DNA of 64,000 nt from Idiomarina aquatica (GCF_004362895.1 NZ_SNXI01000001.1:248001-312000), one strand, 5' to 3'. Shown: positions 23,119-33,939, counted from the first letter of the stretch. Numbers and translations: made by a program. Notes: generated by a model not told the origin, from the sequence alone.

Positions 23119-23916
23119 TTAGGATGCGTTAGTGCTTTCAAATATCTTGTCGGCAGAGGCGGCAACAAAGCCCGTGTAAAGTTTACCGTCTTCTAGTTCA
23201 TAACGCTTTGCAAACTCATAGAAGCAGGATGGAATCTCTACAGTTTGGTCGGCAAATTCAACCGGCACACGATTGGCCATCGTTGACGATTGTTCCAGAT
23301 AAACTTCGGGCGAACCTTTGATTTCGCCACCCGATGTATTCAAGGTGAAACCAGACTGTTTAAGTGTTTCATTGACCTGCTCTAACGAATCAAAGCCCGG
23401 TAAATAATTAACACTCACGGTAAAGTGGTTGGCACAAAAACCGAACGCCGCCATCCACGCTGCATACTCGCTTTCTTCCAGCAACTCAAGGTAGTCAGCA
23501 TGGCTAACCTGCCAGTGTGTGCCGGAATACAGGAAGTTATCAGCTTTAACCGCAGCTGCGTCGACTTGTGCAACCATCGCCTTAACTTTCTGTTGCAGCG
23601 AATCACTAAACTCTTCCGTCATTAATTCGCTGATAAACACCTTCGGTAGCGTCGGATCATCGTGCTCGAAGTGTTTAGCGCGTAATTTTTTCGCTTCAAA
23701 ATGATAATCACCGCCTTCTTTGTAACCTAGCGCTAAAAAGTGCTCGGCCAGTGCTTCTAAGCGCACCGGGGCGATATCAAAAGTACGAAACGCCACGTGG
23801 TCATTAACAATGTCGTGACCTTTACCTAATACGTCGTGAACCTTAGGTGCTGATGGCGTACGCGAAATGTAATCTTGCCATAAACGCTCAAATAACTGCT
23901 CAACTTGCTGAGACAT
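23119..23916 (-). CDS. DUF1338 protein (2-oxoadipate dioxygenase/decarboxylase-like)
   Basis: Member of the DUF1338/HglS (YdcJ) family, 265 residues, of which some members convert 2-oxoadipate to D-2-hydroxyglutarate in lysine catabolism. Motifs include N-D-H-V-A-F-R-T-F near residue 40, K-L-R-A-K-H-F and P-K-V-F-I-S-E-L, consistent with an Fe(II) site of His and Glu. A YdiJ-type D-2-hydroxyglutarate dehydrogenase is encoded about 3.4 kb away, which would fit a short pathway, but this pairing is inference. It lies 38 bp downstream of the DAHP synthase gene on the same strand. Confidence 0.85.
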   Translation of the reverse strand: MSQQVEQLFERLWQDYISRTPSAPKVHDVLGKGHDIVNDHVAFRTFDIAPVRLEALAEHFLALGYKEGGDYHFEAKKLRAKHFEHDDPTLPKVFISELMTEEFSDSLQQKVKAMVAQVDAAAVKADNFLYSGTHWQVSHADYLELLEESEYAAWMAAFGFCANHFTVSVNYLPGFDSLEQVNETLKQSGFTLNTSGGEIKGSPEVYLEQSSTMANRVPVEFADQTVEIPSCFYEFAKRYELEDGKLYTGFVAASADKIFESTNAS

Positions 23917-23954
23917 GACAATAAAATCCTTTACTGCATAGTAATGAGAAAATG

Positions 23955-25313
23955 TTAGCCGTGTCCGTTACGCGCTGAACGTAATGACTCAGCCACCAAA
24001 AACGCCAATTCTAACACTTGATCAGCATTAAGTCTTGGGTCGCATTGCGTGCGGTAACGGCTGGATAAATCAGCTTCGCTTATCTGATACGCGCCACCAG
24101 TACACTCAGTAACGTCTTCGCCGGTCATTTCTAAGTGAATACCGCCGGCATAGGTTCCCTCTGCCTGGTGTACGGCAAAGAATTGACGTAGCTCTTTATG
24201 GATGGCGTCGAAATTACGGGTCTTTAAGCCGTTGTCAGCCTTAGTGGTATTGCCGTGCATCGGATCGCTGGACCACACCACGTGCCGCCCTTCCGCTTTA
24301 ACCCGACGTGCCAATTTAGGCAGGTTCTTAGCCAGGTTATCAGCGCCCATTCTCGAGATTAAGGTGATACGACCCGCTTCATTATCCGGGTTAAGCACAT
24401 CCAGTAACTGAATAAGCTCGTCTTCCGGCATCGTTGGCCCAACCTTAACGCCGATGGGGTTGTGAATGCCCCGCATAAACTCTACATGCGCGTGGTCAAG
24501 TTGACGGGTGCGCTCGCCAATCCAGATCATGTGAGCTGAACAATCGTAAGGTAACCCCGTTAACGTGTCAGTACGCGTCAGTGCTTGTTCATAAGGCAGT
24601 AGCAACGCTTCGTGTGAGGTGAACAGCTGCGTTTCATGCAGGGTCGCATTATTGTCTGCATTAATACCCAGCACTTCCATAAACTGCAGAGCCGACTGGA
24701 TTTGTTCGGCAATCTGTTGGTAGCGGTCTTTTAGCGGATTAGCTGCCAAAAAGCCAAGGTTCCATTTATGCACTTTGTGCAGGTTAGCTAAACCACCTTG
24801 CGCAAATGCCCGCAGCAAATTAAGCGTTGCCGCCGAATGGTGGTAAGCCTTTAACATCCTTTGCGGATCCGGTTGCCGCGCGGCGTCGGTAAAATCAATA
24901 CCGTTAATAATATCGCCACGGTAACTTGGCAGACTGACATCATTGATGGTTTCTATGTCGCTTGAGCGTGGCTTAGCATATTGCCCCGCCATACGCGCGA
25001 CCTTGGTTACCGGGCAGTTGCCGGCAAAGGTCATGACAATCGCCATTTGCAAAATAACTTTGAAGGTGTCACGGATCTTCGGCGCATTGAAGTCACTGAA
25101 TGACTCGGCGCAATCACCGCCCTGAAGTAAAAAGCCGTTGCCATGGCAAACGTCGGTAAGTTGCGAACGTAAGGCCCGTATTTCTTCGGCAAAAACTAAC
25201 GGCGGGTATTGGCCGAGTTCCTGTTCAACCAGTTTAAGTTGTTCAGGATCGGTGTAATTCGGTTGTTGTTGGATGGGCTTATCGCGCCAACTACGTGCAT
25301 GCCACTGGCTCAT
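23955..25313 (-). CDS. aroF: class II 3-deoxy-7-phosphoheptulonate synthase
   Basis: First enzyme of aromatic amino acid synthesis, of the plant/mycobacterial class II type rather than the AroF/G/H class I type. I place the start at ATG 25313 (M-S-Q-W-H-A-R-S-W), matching the family N-terminus, giving 452 residues; the frame extends upstream to a TTG without a ribosome-binding site. Motifs: [19 protein letters not shown] and [10 protein letters not shown]. The gene symbol is by function only. Confidence 0.93.
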   Translation of the reverse strand: MSQWHARSWRDKPIQQQPNYTDPEQLKLVEQELGQYPPLVFAEEIRALRSQLTDVCHGNGFLLQGGDCAESFSDFNAPKIRDTFKVILQMAIVMTFAGNCPVTKVARMAGQYAKPRSSDIETINDVSLPSYRGDIINGIDFTDAARQPDPQRMLKAYHHSAATLNLLRAFAQGGLANLHKVHKWNLGFLAANPLKDRYQQIAEQIQSALQFMEVLGINADNNATLHETQLFTSHEALLLPYEQALTRTDTLTGLPYDCSAHMIWIGERTRQLDHAHVEFMRGIHNPIGVKVGPTMPEDELIQLLDVLNPDNEAGRITLISRMGADNLAKNLPKLARRVKAEGRHVVWSSDPMHGNTTKADNGLKTRNFDAIHKELRQFFAVHQAEGTYAGGIHLEMTGEDVTECTGGAYQISEADLSSRYRTQCDPRLNADQVLELAFLVAESLRSARNGHG

Positions 25314-25409
25314 AACTGCATACCCAGATGTTGAATGATTAGGAACACTCAAATCTAACGGGGATAGTCGCTAAAAGCAACGCCATCCCCGGTTTTTCTT
25401 AGCAATTAA

Positions 25410-26288
25410 TTAACGGCGCTGACGCAACGCATGGATACGTTCATCCAATGGCGGGTGTGACATAAACAGTTTACTGAAACCGCTACGCTTGTCGTTAATG
25501 CCGAAGGCTAGCATCGAACCCTCTAATTTCGACTCCTGAGCACGTTTTAGTCGCTCCAGCGCTGCAATCATTTTTTGTGGTCCGACTAATGACGCAGAGC
25601 CCGCATCGGCACGAAATTCGCGCTGCCGCGAGAACCACATAACAATAATGCTGGCAAAGATGCCGAATATTACCTCTAACACCATCACTACGCCGTAATA
25701 AGCAAATAGACCCAGGCCCCCGCCCTGTTGATTATTGCCGCGCAGCGCATTGTTAATGATCGACGCTATAATTCGGGCAAAGAACATCACAAAGGTGTTT
25801 ACCACGCCCTGGATCAGCGTCATCGTAATCATGTCACCATTAGCAATATGGCTAACCTCGTGAGCCAATACAGCCTCGACTTCTTCCTGACTCATGGCGT
25901 CCATCAATCCGGTCGAAACCGCAACCAGCGACTGCTTTTTACTCCGTCCGGTAGCAAATGCATTAGGTTCAGGTGACGCATAAATAGCGACTTGAGGCAT
26001 AGGCAGCCCTGCTCTTTGCGCCTGTTGTTTTACGGTCTGTAATAGCCATTGTTCGGTGCTGTTGCGCGGCTGTTCAATGACACGGGCGCCCGTTGCGCGC
26101 AATGCCATCCAACGAGATATCCATAACGACACCAGGGCGCCACCAAAACCAAACAAGGCACAAAAAATTAATAATCCACCGGCATTTTGCAAACTAACGC
26201 CGGTGGCGCGGCTAATAATGTTATAGACAAAACTAACCACCAGTAAAATAGCGAGGTTAGTGGCTAAAAATAATGCGATGCGTTGCAT
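25410..26288 (-). CDS. htpX: membrane zinc metalloprotease HtpX
   Basis: Heat-shock-type inner-membrane M48 protease in membrane-protein quality control. 292 residues: two N-terminal helices (about 5-25 and 35-57), zinc motif H-E-V-S-H at 143-147, two further hydrophobic segments (about 155-175 and 190-215), and a downstream E-F-R-A-D-A-G-S third-ligand motif. Single gene between the DAHP synthase gene and bioD. Confidence 0.96.
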   Translation of the reverse strand: MQRIALFLATNLAILLVVSFVYNIISRATGVSLQNAGGLLIFCALFGFGGALVSLWISRWMALRATGARVIEQPRNSTEQWLLQTVKQQAQRAGLPMPQVAIYASPEPNAFATGRSKKQSLVAVSTGLMDAMSQEEVEAVLAHEVSHIANGDMITMTLIQGVVNTFVMFFARIIASIINNALRGNNQQGGGLGLFAYYGVVMVLEVIFGIFASIIVMWFSRQREFRADAGSASLVGPQKMIAALERLKRAQESKLEGSMLAFGINDKRSGFSKLFMSHPPLDERIHALRQRR

Positions 26289-26353
26289 ACAACCCTCATC
26301 AAGTTAACTAACTGACCCTTATATGCCCTCTTGGCGCTCAGTTTACAAGTGAT

Positions 26354-27031
26354 TTACCGACAAAAGTCATTGATATAGGTAGACAGATCACGACCTCGCC
26401 AATCAGGCGTGTATGGCAGAATACCCAGGCACGGTGAGGTCAAGCGGCGAGTTAAGGTCGCAATATTCTGCTCTCGATACGGCATTTCACGAGACTGCGT
26501 ATCGACGGCTACCCAGCCGGCTACCCGCATACCGTCGGCGCGAATAGCCCGTTCTGTTATCACCGCATGGTTTAAACAGCCCAGTTTTAGGCCAACCACC
26601 AGCACAACCTCAGCATTGGTTTGTTTAACAAAGGCAGGCATGCTCAGGGTATCTGAGAGCGGTAATTCCCAGCCACCAGCACCTTCGATAACTACGACAT
26701 CGGGTTTCAAGGCACGCACATCATTAAAAGCCCCGACTAACACCTGCTCGGTTATTTCGATATTTTCTTCGGTTGCTGCGATATGTGGTGCGATGGCCTG
26801 TTCAAACGAATAAGGATTGGTTAACGAGTAATCGCAATCCATTGTCATGGCTTCGCGCAAAGCTAACGCATCGTCATTAACCCAACGCCCCTGCTGGTTA
26901 AAGCATCCTGACGCAACGGGTTTCATTGCCAGGGTACTGAGTCGTTCCCCGGCAAAATAGTCCAATAATGCTTTTGCCGCGACAGTTTTGCCTGCGTCAG
27001 TATCCGTTCCGGTTACAAAAAAAGATTTCAT
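26354..27031 (-). CDS. bioD: dethiobiotin synthetase
   Basis: ATP-dependent carboxylation of DAPA to dethiobiotin. 225 residues; P-loop G-T-D-T-D-A-G-K-T at 7-15 and E-G-A-G-G-W near residue 115. Last gene of the minus-strand bioBFCD operon, 21 bp after bioC. Confidence 0.96.
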   Translation of the reverse strand: MKSFFVTGTDTDAGKTVAAKALLDYFAGERLSTLAMKPVASGCFNQQGRWVNDDALALREAMTMDCDYSLTNPYSFEQAIAPHIAATEENIEITEQVLVGAFNDVRALKPDVVVIEGAGGWELPLSDTLSMPAFVKQTNAEVVLVVGLKLGCLNHAVITERAIRADGMRVAGWVAVDTQSREMPYREQNIATLTRRLTSPCLGILPYTPDWRGRDLSTYINDFCR

Positions 27032-27052
27032 AAGGTTAATTCACATTAATTT

Positions 27053-27847
27053 TTAGTTAATTTTACTTAGAAAATAGAACTGCCCAACTTGCCAGGTTAA
27101 TGGTAATCCGTTTTCTGTTCGGTATTGCTCGTAGTTCTCAGAAAGCCGTGCGAATCGCCGCGGCGTCATTAAGCCCGGATTATTATCGCGGCCAACGAAG
27201 TTAGCGCCGACGCCCTTAATGCTGCGCATCAGCGACTTTAAATCGGCAAACCACTGAGTATGTTCGATAACTGCGTAGTGATAACCGGTAATGCCTGCCT
27301 GTTCGATCTGACTTAATACCGTGTTGAGTGATTTAAACGGTTGGGTATGTGGCATATCGTCGAGTTGCCGCCAACTTTGTTGTAACTCGTTAAAGCTTCC
27401 CTCAAGAGGCAGGTTAAACGCAGCCTGCCCTTGGGGTGTCAACACGCGCTTCATCTCGGTTATTGCCTGGATCAGGTTTGCGCACCATTGCAGGCTCATA
27501 TTGGCAAAACAGACGTCAACGCAGGCTGTTTGCAATGGTAGCGATTCTGCATCGGCTAATAACACAGTATCCGTTCTCTGTAACTTGCGACGTGCAACCG
27601 CGACCATTTCTGTCGCCACATCAATGCCGACATAATGATCGCCTAATGCTCTTAACGGCTGATACAGAGACGCCGGACCACAACCAATATCAGCGATGCG
27701 TCCGCTAGGTTCTGATAAATACTGCATCAAACGCTGCCCAAGAATCTGTTGGATCTCGTCGTGGCTGGTGTAGGCATGCGCTGCACGAGAAAAATGACGG
27801 GCAATTTGGTGGCGCCGCTGCGCGCTTAGATTATTAGCCTCCATCAT
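27053..27847 (-). CDS. bioC: malonyl-ACP O-methyltransferase BioC
   Basis: SAM-dependent methyltransferase that primes pimeloyl synthesis by methylating malonyl-ACP. 264 residues; SAM motif I D-I-G-C-G-P-A near residue 52 and the helical N-terminus typical of BioC (F-S-R-A-A-H-A-Y). The start overlaps bioF by 4 bp. BioH is not encoded in this window. Confidence 0.93.
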   Translation of the reverse strand: MMEANNLSAQRRHQIARHFSRAAHAYTSHDEIQQILGQRLMQYLSEPSGRIADIGCGPASLYQPLRALGDHYVGIDVATEMVAVARRKLQRTDTVLLADAESLPLQTACVDVCFANMSLQWCANLIQAITEMKRVLTPQGQAAFNLPLEGSFNELQQSWRQLDDMPHTQPFKSLNTVLSQIEQAGITGYHYAVIEHTQWFADLKSLMRSIKGVGANFVGRDNNPGLMTPRRFARLSENYEQYRTENGLPLTWQVGQFYFLSKIN

Positions 27848-28968
27848 GACAACTTATCCAGTTGTTGGCACAGCGCGTCAATGTGCTGAGGTTGATGTTG
27901 CGCTTGCAGGCTAAAGCGTATCCGGGCACTGCCCTCAGGCACAGTCGGCGGGCGCACTGCACTAACAGCAAAGCCAGCCTGCTGTAATTGTTGTTTAAGC
28001 AACATCACCAGCTGATCATCGCCGACAACCCAGGATTGAATGGGTGAATCTGATGCAATCAGGTTTAACTGCCGCTGTTGTAGCTGACCTTTAAAGTTAT
28101 CAATGTTGTGCGCTAACCGAGCTCGTAGTTCGGCGCCTTCATCGCTACGGATAACGGTTAGAGCTGCCTGGATTGCAGCTGCTTGCGCGGGCGGAAACGC
28201 AGTGGAGTAAATGTATTCGCGACAAAACTGAATTAACTCTTCAATATCGTCGCCTGAGCCGGCAACAAACGCCCCACTGGCGCCAAATGCTTTCCCGAAG
28301 GTGCCGGTCAGCAAACGGATATTGTCGCGTAATGCCCCATAACTTGCCAGCCCCTGCTCGCCCCAAACGCCCAAGCCATGGGCATCATCCAGCAAAACAG
28401 ATACCTTGCTGTGCTGCTGAAGTTCGCGTAGCTCCTGCTCCGGAATACGGTCGCCATCCATACTAAAGGTACCTTCAGAAACAACCCAGTCTTCTGCTGT
28501 CGGGGTCAATTCAGCAGACAAGTCAGCAATACGATTATGCTCAAAGCGCTTAAAGCGTCGTTTGGTAGACCGTATGCCATCAATCAGCGAGGCATGACTG
28601 AGCCGATCAAAGTAAATAGTCCCGGTCTGAATGAGTGTGCTGATGGTGCCATGGTTAGCAGCAAAGCCGCTGTTAAACAGCACCACAGCCTCGACATCCA
28701 GCCACTCGGCCAGCGCTTCTTCCAGCTCACGGTGTGCGTTGCTGTAACCGCTTAACAATGGCGAACCGCCACTACCGAACCCCCAACGATCCAGCGCATC
28801 CTTAGCTGCTTTTAGCACGTGCGGATGCTGACTTAACGAGAGGTAGTCATTACTGGCAAATTGTTGTTCTATGGCAGTCGCTGTACGCGTTTGACGACGA
28901 CGGAAACGTGACGATTCACGCCGCTCGTCAAGACGCGTCATAAAACCGTGCCGGTTGCTGCTGTTCAT
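27844..28968 (-). CDS. bioF: 8-amino-7-oxononanoate synthase
   Basis: PLP enzyme that condenses pimeloyl-ACP and alanine. Two starts are possible: ATG 28968 (374 residues) or ATG 28941 (365 residues, M-T-R-L-D-E-R-R), the latter closest to family length. Both overlap the bioB 3' end, so the operon is coupled. Motifs: [15 protein letters not shown] and PLP-lysine motif T-G-T-F-G-K-A-F. Family and context are certain; only the start is open. Confidence 0.95.
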   Translation of the reverse strand: MNSSNRHGFMTRLDERRESSRFRRRQTRTATAIEQQFASNDYLSLSQHPHVLKAAKDALDRWGFGSGGSPLLSGYSNAHRELEEALAEWLDVEAVVLFNSGFAANHGTISTLIQTGTIYFDRLSHASLIDGIRSTKRRFKRFEHNRIADLSAELTPTAEDWVVSEGTFSMDGDRIPEQELRELQQHSKVSVLLDDAHGLGVWGEQGLASYGALRDNIRLLTGTFGKAFGASGAFVAGSGDDIEELIQFCREYIYSTAFPPAQAAAIQAALTVIRSDEGAELRARLAHNIDNFKGQLQQRQLNLIASDSPIQSWVVGDDQLVMLLKQQLQQAGFAVSAVRPPTVPEGSARIRFSLQAQHQPQHIDALCQQLDKLS

Positions 28969-29965
28969 GTATGGCGTCTTCGATAACGGCACTATGAACT
29001 TCGTCGTCGTAGCCTTGATGGGGTTCAGGTTCAATGCCCAGGCGCTGAAATAAACGTAAGTCCTTATCCGCCTGCGGATTAGCCGTGGTCAGCAGCTTTT
29101 CGCCATAAAATATTGAGTTTGCACCAGCAAAAAAGCACATTGCCTGCATTTCGTCACTCATATCCTCGCGACCTGCCGACAAACGGACATGCGATTGCGG
29201 CATTAAAATTCGAGCGACAGCAATAGTGCGCACAAATTCTATTGGGTCTAAATCTTCTAGTTGTTCAAAGGGTGTCCCTTTTACTTTTACCAGCATATTA
29301 ATAGGTACACTTTCAGGGTGCTTAGGCAGGTTAGCTAGCTGTACCAGCAAGGATGCGCGGTCATTAACCGATTCGCCCATGCCAACGATGCCGCCAGCGC
29401 ACACTTTCATACCGGCATCCCGAACATTTTTTAGTGTCTGCAGCCGATCCTGGTAGGTTCGCGTGGTGATAATGTCACCATAAAATTCCGGCGATGTGTC
29501 CAGGTTATGATTGTAATAATCGAGACCCGATTGTTGTAACAACTTAGCCTGTGCGTCACTCAGCATGCCCAGTGTCATACAGGTTTCTAAGCCCAATGCT
29601 TTTACCCCTTGAATCATTTCGATTAAGTAAGGCATGTCGCGATCTTTAGGATTACGCCAGGCAGCGCCCATACAAAAACGACTCGCGCCTTTTTGTTTTG
29701 CTGCTTCGGCTTCGGCGAGCACTTTTTGTACTTCCATCAGTCGTTCGCGATCCAGACCGGTATGATAGTGTGCACTTTGTGGACAATATTTACAGTCTTC
29801 CGGACAAGCTCCGGTTTTTATCGACAGCAAAGTGCTAACTTGTACATGGTTGGGATTAAAGTGTTGCCGATGTACCTGCTGCGCTTCGAACAGTAAGTCA
29901 TTCAGTGGTTTTTTAAGTAACGAGACAACCTCGTCGATACTCCAATCAGTTCTTATTGATGTCAT
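28928..29965 (-). CDS. bioB: biotin synthase
   Basis: Radical SAM enzyme inserting sulfur into dethiobiotin. 345 residues; the radical-SAM cluster C54-x3-C58-x2-C61 is in [12 protein letters not shown], with later R-L-S-A-G-R-E. First gene of bioBFCD, divergent from bioA across a 156-bp region holding a candidate BirA operator. Confidence 0.97.
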   Translation of the reverse strand: MTSIRTDWSIDEVVSLLKKPLNDLLFEAQQVHRQHFNPNHVQVSTLLSIKTGACPEDCKYCPQSAHYHTGLDRERLMEVQKVLAEAEAAKQKGASRFCMGAAWRNPKDRDMPYLIEMIQGVKALGLETCMTLGMLSDAQAKLLQQSGLDYYNHNLDTSPEFYGDIITTRTYQDRLQTLKNVRDAGMKVCAGGIVGMGESVNDRASLLVQLANLPKHPESVPINMLVKVKGTPFEQLEDLDPIEFVRTIAVARILMPQSHVRLSAGREDMSDEMQAMCFFAGANSIFYGEKLLTTANPQADKDLRLFQRLGIEPEPHQGYDDEVHSAVIEDAIHEQQQPARFYDAS

Positions 29966-30062
29966 ATTTTGCCCTGGGTGTTAATTACTAGCGTGTTGTT
30001 GCCGCTAATGCGCCATGAGTCGCCATTAGTGCGCCACAAATATCGACTAGCCTAATTCAGAC

Positions 30063-30096
30063 AGGTAAACTGTCAATTAATTTGACGGGTTTATAC
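30063..30096. promoter_or_regulatory. bioO: candidate BirA (biotin repressor) operator between bioB and bioA
   Basis: Half-sites AGGTAAACT and GGTTTATAC, separated by 16 bp, resemble the BirA consensus TTGTAAACC/GGTTTACAA (6 and 7 of 9 matches), with spacing like the E. coli operator as I recall it. A near-palindrome GTCAATTAATTTGAC fills the spacer. It sits between divergent bioB and bioA, where BirA represses both in E. coli. Sequence match is moderate; position makes it likely. Confidence 0.65.
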
Positions 30097-30121
30097 TTTA
30101 CTAATGGTTAAATATTAATCT

Positions 30122-31426
30122 ATGACATCCACTGACAGCGCACAACCTTTATGGCAACAACAACTGGACTTTGATCAGCAGCACATATGGCATCCATACA
30201 CGTCAATGACACACCCGCTGCCCTGCTATCACGTAAAATCAGCTGCCGGGGTATCAATAGAATTATCCAGCGGAGAATATCTCATCGATGGGATGTCGTC
30301 CTGGTGGGCAGCTATTCATGGCTACAATCATCCTCGCCTGAACGCTGCTGCCCATCAGCAAATCGATAAAGTCGCTCACGTGATGTTCGGGGGCTTAACT
30401 CACGAACCAGCTGTAACGCTGGCTCAGCAGCTGGTTGAATTAACGCCGGGGCCGTTAAATCGTGTTTTTATTGCTGACTCGGGGTCAGTAAGTGTAGAAG
30501 TCGCGATTAAAATGGCGTTGCAATATTGGGTTGGCCACGAACTGCCGCAAAAAAATCAGCTACTGACGGTTCGCGGTGGTTACCACGGCGATACGTTTGC
30601 GGCGATGTCGGTGTGTGATCCGGTAAACGGTATGCATCATTTGTTCAAGCATGCATTGTGCAACCAGCGCTTTGTCGAGCGCCCGGCGTTGAGTTATTGG
30701 GATGACTGGCGCGATGACGCGGTCGATAGCTTGCGTGACGCATTTGAGCAACATCACACGCAGCTTGCCGCTGTTATCATAGAGCCGGTTGTGCAAGGTG
30801 CTGGTGGCATGCGTATGTATCACCCTAATTACTTGCGCGAATTACGCCGTCTATGCGATGCCTATGGGGTGTTGTTAATTTGTGATGAAATTGCCACGGG
30901 ATTTGGTCGTTCCGGTAAATTATTTGCCTCAGAGCACGCCGATGTATGCCCTGATATTATGTGTTTGGGCAAGGCATTAACCGGTGGCTATATGACATTA
31001 GCGGCGGCGGTGACAACAACCGAAGTGGCCGAGGGCGTCAGCAGTGAGAACGCCGGCGGAGCACTTATGCACGGCCCCACCTTTATGGGCAACCCACTCG
31101 CCTGTGCGGTTGCCACGGAGTCATTGCGGCTGGTCGCTGAAAATCACTGGCCGGCTCAGGTTGCCGCAATTGAGGCACAGTTAAAAACGCAGTTACTGCC
31201 GCTGGCGCAGCATCAAAAAGTCGCTGATGTGCGGGTGTTGGGCGCCATTGGCGTGGTGGAAATGAGGCAGCCGATTAATGTCGCCGAAGCACAACAATTA
31301 TTTATTGCGCACGGAGTTTGGATCCGCCCGTTCGGCAAGCTGCTGTATATTATGCCACCTTATATTATTGAGCCTGAGCAACTAACGCAGTTAACCACAG
31401 CGATTAGCGCGTATGTGCATGGTTAA
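30122..31426 (+). CDS. bioA: adenosylmethionine-8-amino-7-oxononanoate aminotransferase
   Basis: PLP aminotransferase making DAPA, using SAM as amino donor. 434 residues; motifs H-P-Y-T-S-M near residue 24, [21 protein letters not shown] and the PLP lysine K284 in [10 protein letters not shown]. Divergent from the bioBFCD operon and probably co-regulated with it. Confidence 0.97.
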   Translation: MTSTDSAQPLWQQQLDFDQQHIWHPYTSMTHPLPCYHVKSAAGVSIELSSGEYLIDGMSSWWAAIHGYNHPRLNAAAHQQIDKVAHVMFGGLTHEPAVTLAQQLVELTPGPLNRVFIADSGSVSVEVAIKMALQYWVGHELPQKNQLLTVRGGYHGDTFAAMSVCDPVNGMHHLFKHALCNQRFVERPALSYWDDWRDDAVDSLRDAFEQHHTQLAAVIIEPVVQGAGGMRMYHPNYLRELRRLCDAYGVLLICDEIATGFGRSGKLFASEHADVCPDIMCLGKALTGGYMTLAAAVTTTEVAEGVSSENAGGALMHGPTFMGNPLACAVATESLRLVAENHWPAQVAAIEAQLKTQLLPLAQHQKVADVRVLGAIGVVEMRQPINVAEAQQLFIAHGVWIRPFGKLLYIMPPYIIEPEQLTQLTTAISAYVHG

Positions 31427-31435
31427 CGTGCCGAT

Positions 31436-31795
31436 TTAAAAGGCAAAGAAGTATATGGCCAAACCACCCAGGAAGGTGCATATCAGGATCATTGTGTTAA
31501 TCCAGAGGTGCTGCCGGTGTTGGCTAAATAACACGATATTAATGGTAAAGGTGACTAGGCTGATTAACAGGCCAAGCATTAATAGCAAAACAAATAAGTC
31601 GCCCAGTGTGATATGCCAATGCTGGCGTACTGAAATACCAAAAATTTCTGTTAGAATGGTGTCATGTTCGGGGCGTGCGTAATGATATACAATTAGCGCA
31701 GCAATAAAAACAGCCCAGCCGATAATCGAGAGCCAGCCTAAAACCCGGCTCCAGAACGACAGCTGTTTGAGTTCCTGTAAGCTACCAACGCGCAT
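31436..31795 (-). CDS. small polytopic membrane protein, function unknown
   Basis: 119 residues with three to four hydrophobic segments (about 17-37, 60-85, 95-117) and short charged loops. Convergent with bioA (10 bp between stops) and divergent from asnS. I recognise no family. Codon pattern and base composition match the core genome, so it is likely a resident gene. Confidence 0.7.
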   Translation of the reverse strand: MRVGSLQELKQLSFWSRVLGWLSIIGWAVFIAALIVYHYARPEHDTILTEIFGISVRQHWHITLGDLFVLLLMLGLLISLVTFTINIVLFSQHRQHLWINTMILICTFLGGLAIYFFAF

Positions 31796-31909
31796 ATCAG
31801 CCCCTTTTAAGATCAGGTTGTTCTTGAGTCTGCGCCAAAGCGCGGTAACATAGCAACCTTTATCGCCAAATTTGTATCATAAAATTCGTATTTCGGAGAA
31901 TAGTAGCTC

Positions 31910-33310
31910 ATGTCGTACGCTTCTGTAGTTGACGTTTTAGCAGGCAAAGTTGCGGTGGATGATACCGTAACCGTTCGTGGTTGGGTGCGCACCCGCCGCG
32001 ACTCAAAAGCAGGTATTTCGTTTATTAACCTGCACGATGGTTCATGTTTTGACGCCATTCAGGCGGTGGTCCCTGCTGAACTGCCCAATTACACTGATGA
32101 AGTGCTGAAGTTAACAACCGGTTGTTCGGTTGCTATCACCGGCGTTGTGGTCGAATCACAGGGTAAAGGCCAGTCCTACGAACTGCAGGCCACTGGTGTA
32201 AAAGTGTATGGCTGGGTTGATGATCCGGATACTTACCCAATGGCGCCGAAGCGTCACAGCATGGAATATCTGCGTGAATACGCGCACCTGCGCCCGCGCA
32301 CTAATGTAACCGGCGCGGTGATGCGGGTTCGCAACACCCTGTCGCAGGCTATTCATCGGTTTTTCCATGAAAATGGTTATCTTTGGGTCAGCACACCTAT
32401 CATCACTACCTCTGATTGCGAAGGCGCGGGTGAAATGTTCCGCGTATCAACCTTAGACATGCTTAACGTGCCGAAAACAGAGCAAGGTGAGGTTGATTTT
32501 AGTCAGGACTTTTTCGGCAAAGAAGCGTTTTTGACCGTATCAGGGCAGCTGAACGTTGAATCTTATGCTTGCTCGTTAAGCAAGGTGTATACCTTTGGCC
32601 CGACTTTCCGTGCCGAAAACTCAAATACCAGCCGTCACCTGTCTGAATTCTGGATGGTTGAACCCGAGCTTGCATTTGCCGACCTCAATGATATCGCTCA
32701 TTTAGCCGAAGACATGCTGAAGTACGTGTTTAAAGCGGTATTGGCAGAGCGTCCTGACGACATGGCATTTTTTGAACAACGCATTAACGCTGACGTGGTT
32801 AAACGCATGGAACAGATGGTTGATGCTGACTTCGTGCATATGGATTACACCGACGCTATTGAGATCCTTAAAAACTGTGGTAAGAAGTTTGAGTACCCGG
32901 TTGAATGGGGAGTTGACTTGCAGTCAGAGCATGAACGTTACCTGGCCGAGGAACACGTTGGCGCACCCATTATTCTGAAGAACTACCCGCGTGATATTAA
33001 AGCGTTCTACATGCGCCAAAATGAAGACGGTAAAACTGTCGCCGCAATGGACGTATTAGCGCCGGGTATTGGCGAAATTATTGGCGGTAGTGCACGTGAG
33101 GAGCGCCTGGACGTACTTGATAAGCGCATTGCCGAAATGGATCTGCCAGAAGAGGAATACGGCTTTTACCGTGACTTACGTCGCTATGGTACCGTCCCTC
33201 ATGCCGGCTTTGGTCTGGGCTTTGAACGCCTGGTAGCATATGTAACGGGAATGCAAAATATTCGTGATGTCATTCCGTTCCCGCGAGCACCTAAATCTGC
33301 ACAGTTCTAA
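31910..33310 (+). CDS. asnS: asparaginyl-tRNA synthetase
   Basis: Class IIb aminoacyl-tRNA synthetase, 466 residues, family-typical length. An N-terminal OB-fold anticodon-binding domain (about 15-100) is followed by the catalytic domain with motif 2 [11 protein letters not shown] and motif 3 G-F-G-L-G-F-E-R. Ends in a strong intrinsic terminator. Confidence 0.98.
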   Translation: MSYASVVDVLAGKVAVDDTVTVRGWVRTRRDSKAGISFINLHDGSCFDAIQAVVPAELPNYTDEVLKLTTGCSVAITGVVVESQGKGQSYELQATGVKVYGWVDDPDTYPMAPKRHSMEYLREYAHLRPRTNVTGAVMRVRNTLSQAIHRFFHENGYLWVSTPIITTSDCEGAGEMFRVSTLDMLNVPKTEQGEVDFSQDFFGKEAFLTVSGQLNVESYACSLSKVYTFGPTFRAENSNTSRHLSEFWMVEPELAFADLNDIAHLAEDMLKYVFKAVLAERPDDMAFFEQRINADVVKRMEQMVDADFVHMDYTDAIEILKNCGKKFEYPVEWGVDLQSEHERYLAEEHVGAPIILKNYPRDIKAFYMRQNEDGKTVAAMDVLAPGIGEIIGGSAREERLDVLDKRIAEMDLPEEEYGFYRDLRRYGTVPHAGFGLGFERLVAYVTGMQNIRDVIPFPRAPKSAQF

Positions 33311-33329
33311 CAGCACGGGTTTTCGCTAT

Positions 33330-33357
33330 AAGCCGGCAACTACGCCGGCTTTTTTTG
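33330..33357 (+). terminator. intrinsic terminator after asnS
   Basis: Perfect 8-bp stem AAGCCGGC / GCCGGCTT, short loop, then seven T residues. It lies between asnS and the convergent broken nitroreductase gene, whose stop begins at 33361. Confidence 0.92.
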
Positions 33358-33360
33358 TAC

Positions 33361-33752
33361 CTATTCGCTGCGTACGATATCAGCGCCATTAATAAAAAAC
33401 GGTTCGGCTTGCTGCTCTGGCTTGACCGGCGTTGGCACAGCTGGCGTGCCAACATATAAAAAGCCAACCACCTCGTCATCGACACCACAGCCAAGTTGTT
33501 CCCGCACATAGTCATCTTCAGCCAACCAGCCGGTGCGCCAAATTGCACCCAGTCCCATCGCGAAACATGCCTGCTGCATTGCCATGGTGGCACAGGCAAC
33601 AGTCGCATATTGTTCATGACGGGGTACTTTTTCGTTATCGACATAACGTAGACAAGTGGCGATAATCATTGGCGCGCGAAACGGAATTTGTCCGGCCTGC
33701 TCGACCCGTTCACTGGAAAAGTTATTAAGTCTTGCTGCCTGTTGATAAATAT
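33361..33752 (-). pseudogene. ydjA: YdjA-type nitroreductase, 3' part (split by transposon)
   Basis: C-terminal about 128 residues of a small FMN-dependent nitroreductase: F-R-A-P-M-I-I, K-V-P-R-H-E-Q, G-A-I-W-R-T-G and G-F-L-Y-V-G-T-P are YdjA-family motifs. The N-terminal 61 residues are encoded 22.9 kb away at 56625-56807 on the same strand. The open frame continues upstream into the transposon end (to about 33786), but those residues are transposon-derived. Joining the two parts at the duplicated AATAT gives an uninterrupted protein of about 189 residues. The flavin-binding N-terminus is missing here, so the fragment should be inactive. Confidence 0.95.
33748..33752. repeat. target-site duplication, left copy (AATAT)
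   Basis: AATAT immediately outside the left terminal inverted repeat; the identical five bases flank the right end at 56625-56629. Five bp is the Tn3-family duplication length. Confidence 0.95.
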
Positions 33753-33785
33753 GAGGGTAAGCCGGGATTTGTACAGAATTCGCCA
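33753..33785 (+). repeat. left terminal inverted repeat
   Basis: Begins GAGGGTAAGCCGGGAT and continues through TGTACAG and ATTCGCCA. Compared with the right end read inward, it differs only at positions 7, 17 and 25. Tn3-family ends usually begin GGGG, so GAGGG is slightly divergent. Confidence 0.93.
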
Positions 33786-33887
33786 AATCCAGCTTAATTA
33801 ATTGTTAATTAAAGAGTTTATACTTTATAAGGTGTGTTCTTGGAAATTAGTCGATCTCAAATGGAATTAGCCGGGAATTTTAAGACA

Positions 33888-33917
33888 CTTTGCGATGCTT
33901 TGCGATGCTTTGCGATG
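33888..33917. repeat. three tandem copies of CTTTGCGATG
   Basis: Three perfect head-to-tail 10-bp copies, about 100 bp inside the left transposon end and just before the GNAT gene stop. Ten-bp spacing is one helical turn. Function unknown; could be a protein-binding array or slippage product. Confidence 0.85.
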
Positions 33918-33939
33918 AAAGCGGTAGATACGGCCTAAT

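Noticed and set aside
33863-33884. Second TTAGCCGGGA-like sequence near the left end, and another (CCCGGCTAA) at 54118-54126, as inner transposon ends
   Set aside because: Only 9-10 bases match the terminal repeat, flanks diverge and no 5-bp duplication was found; too weak to call an inner element.
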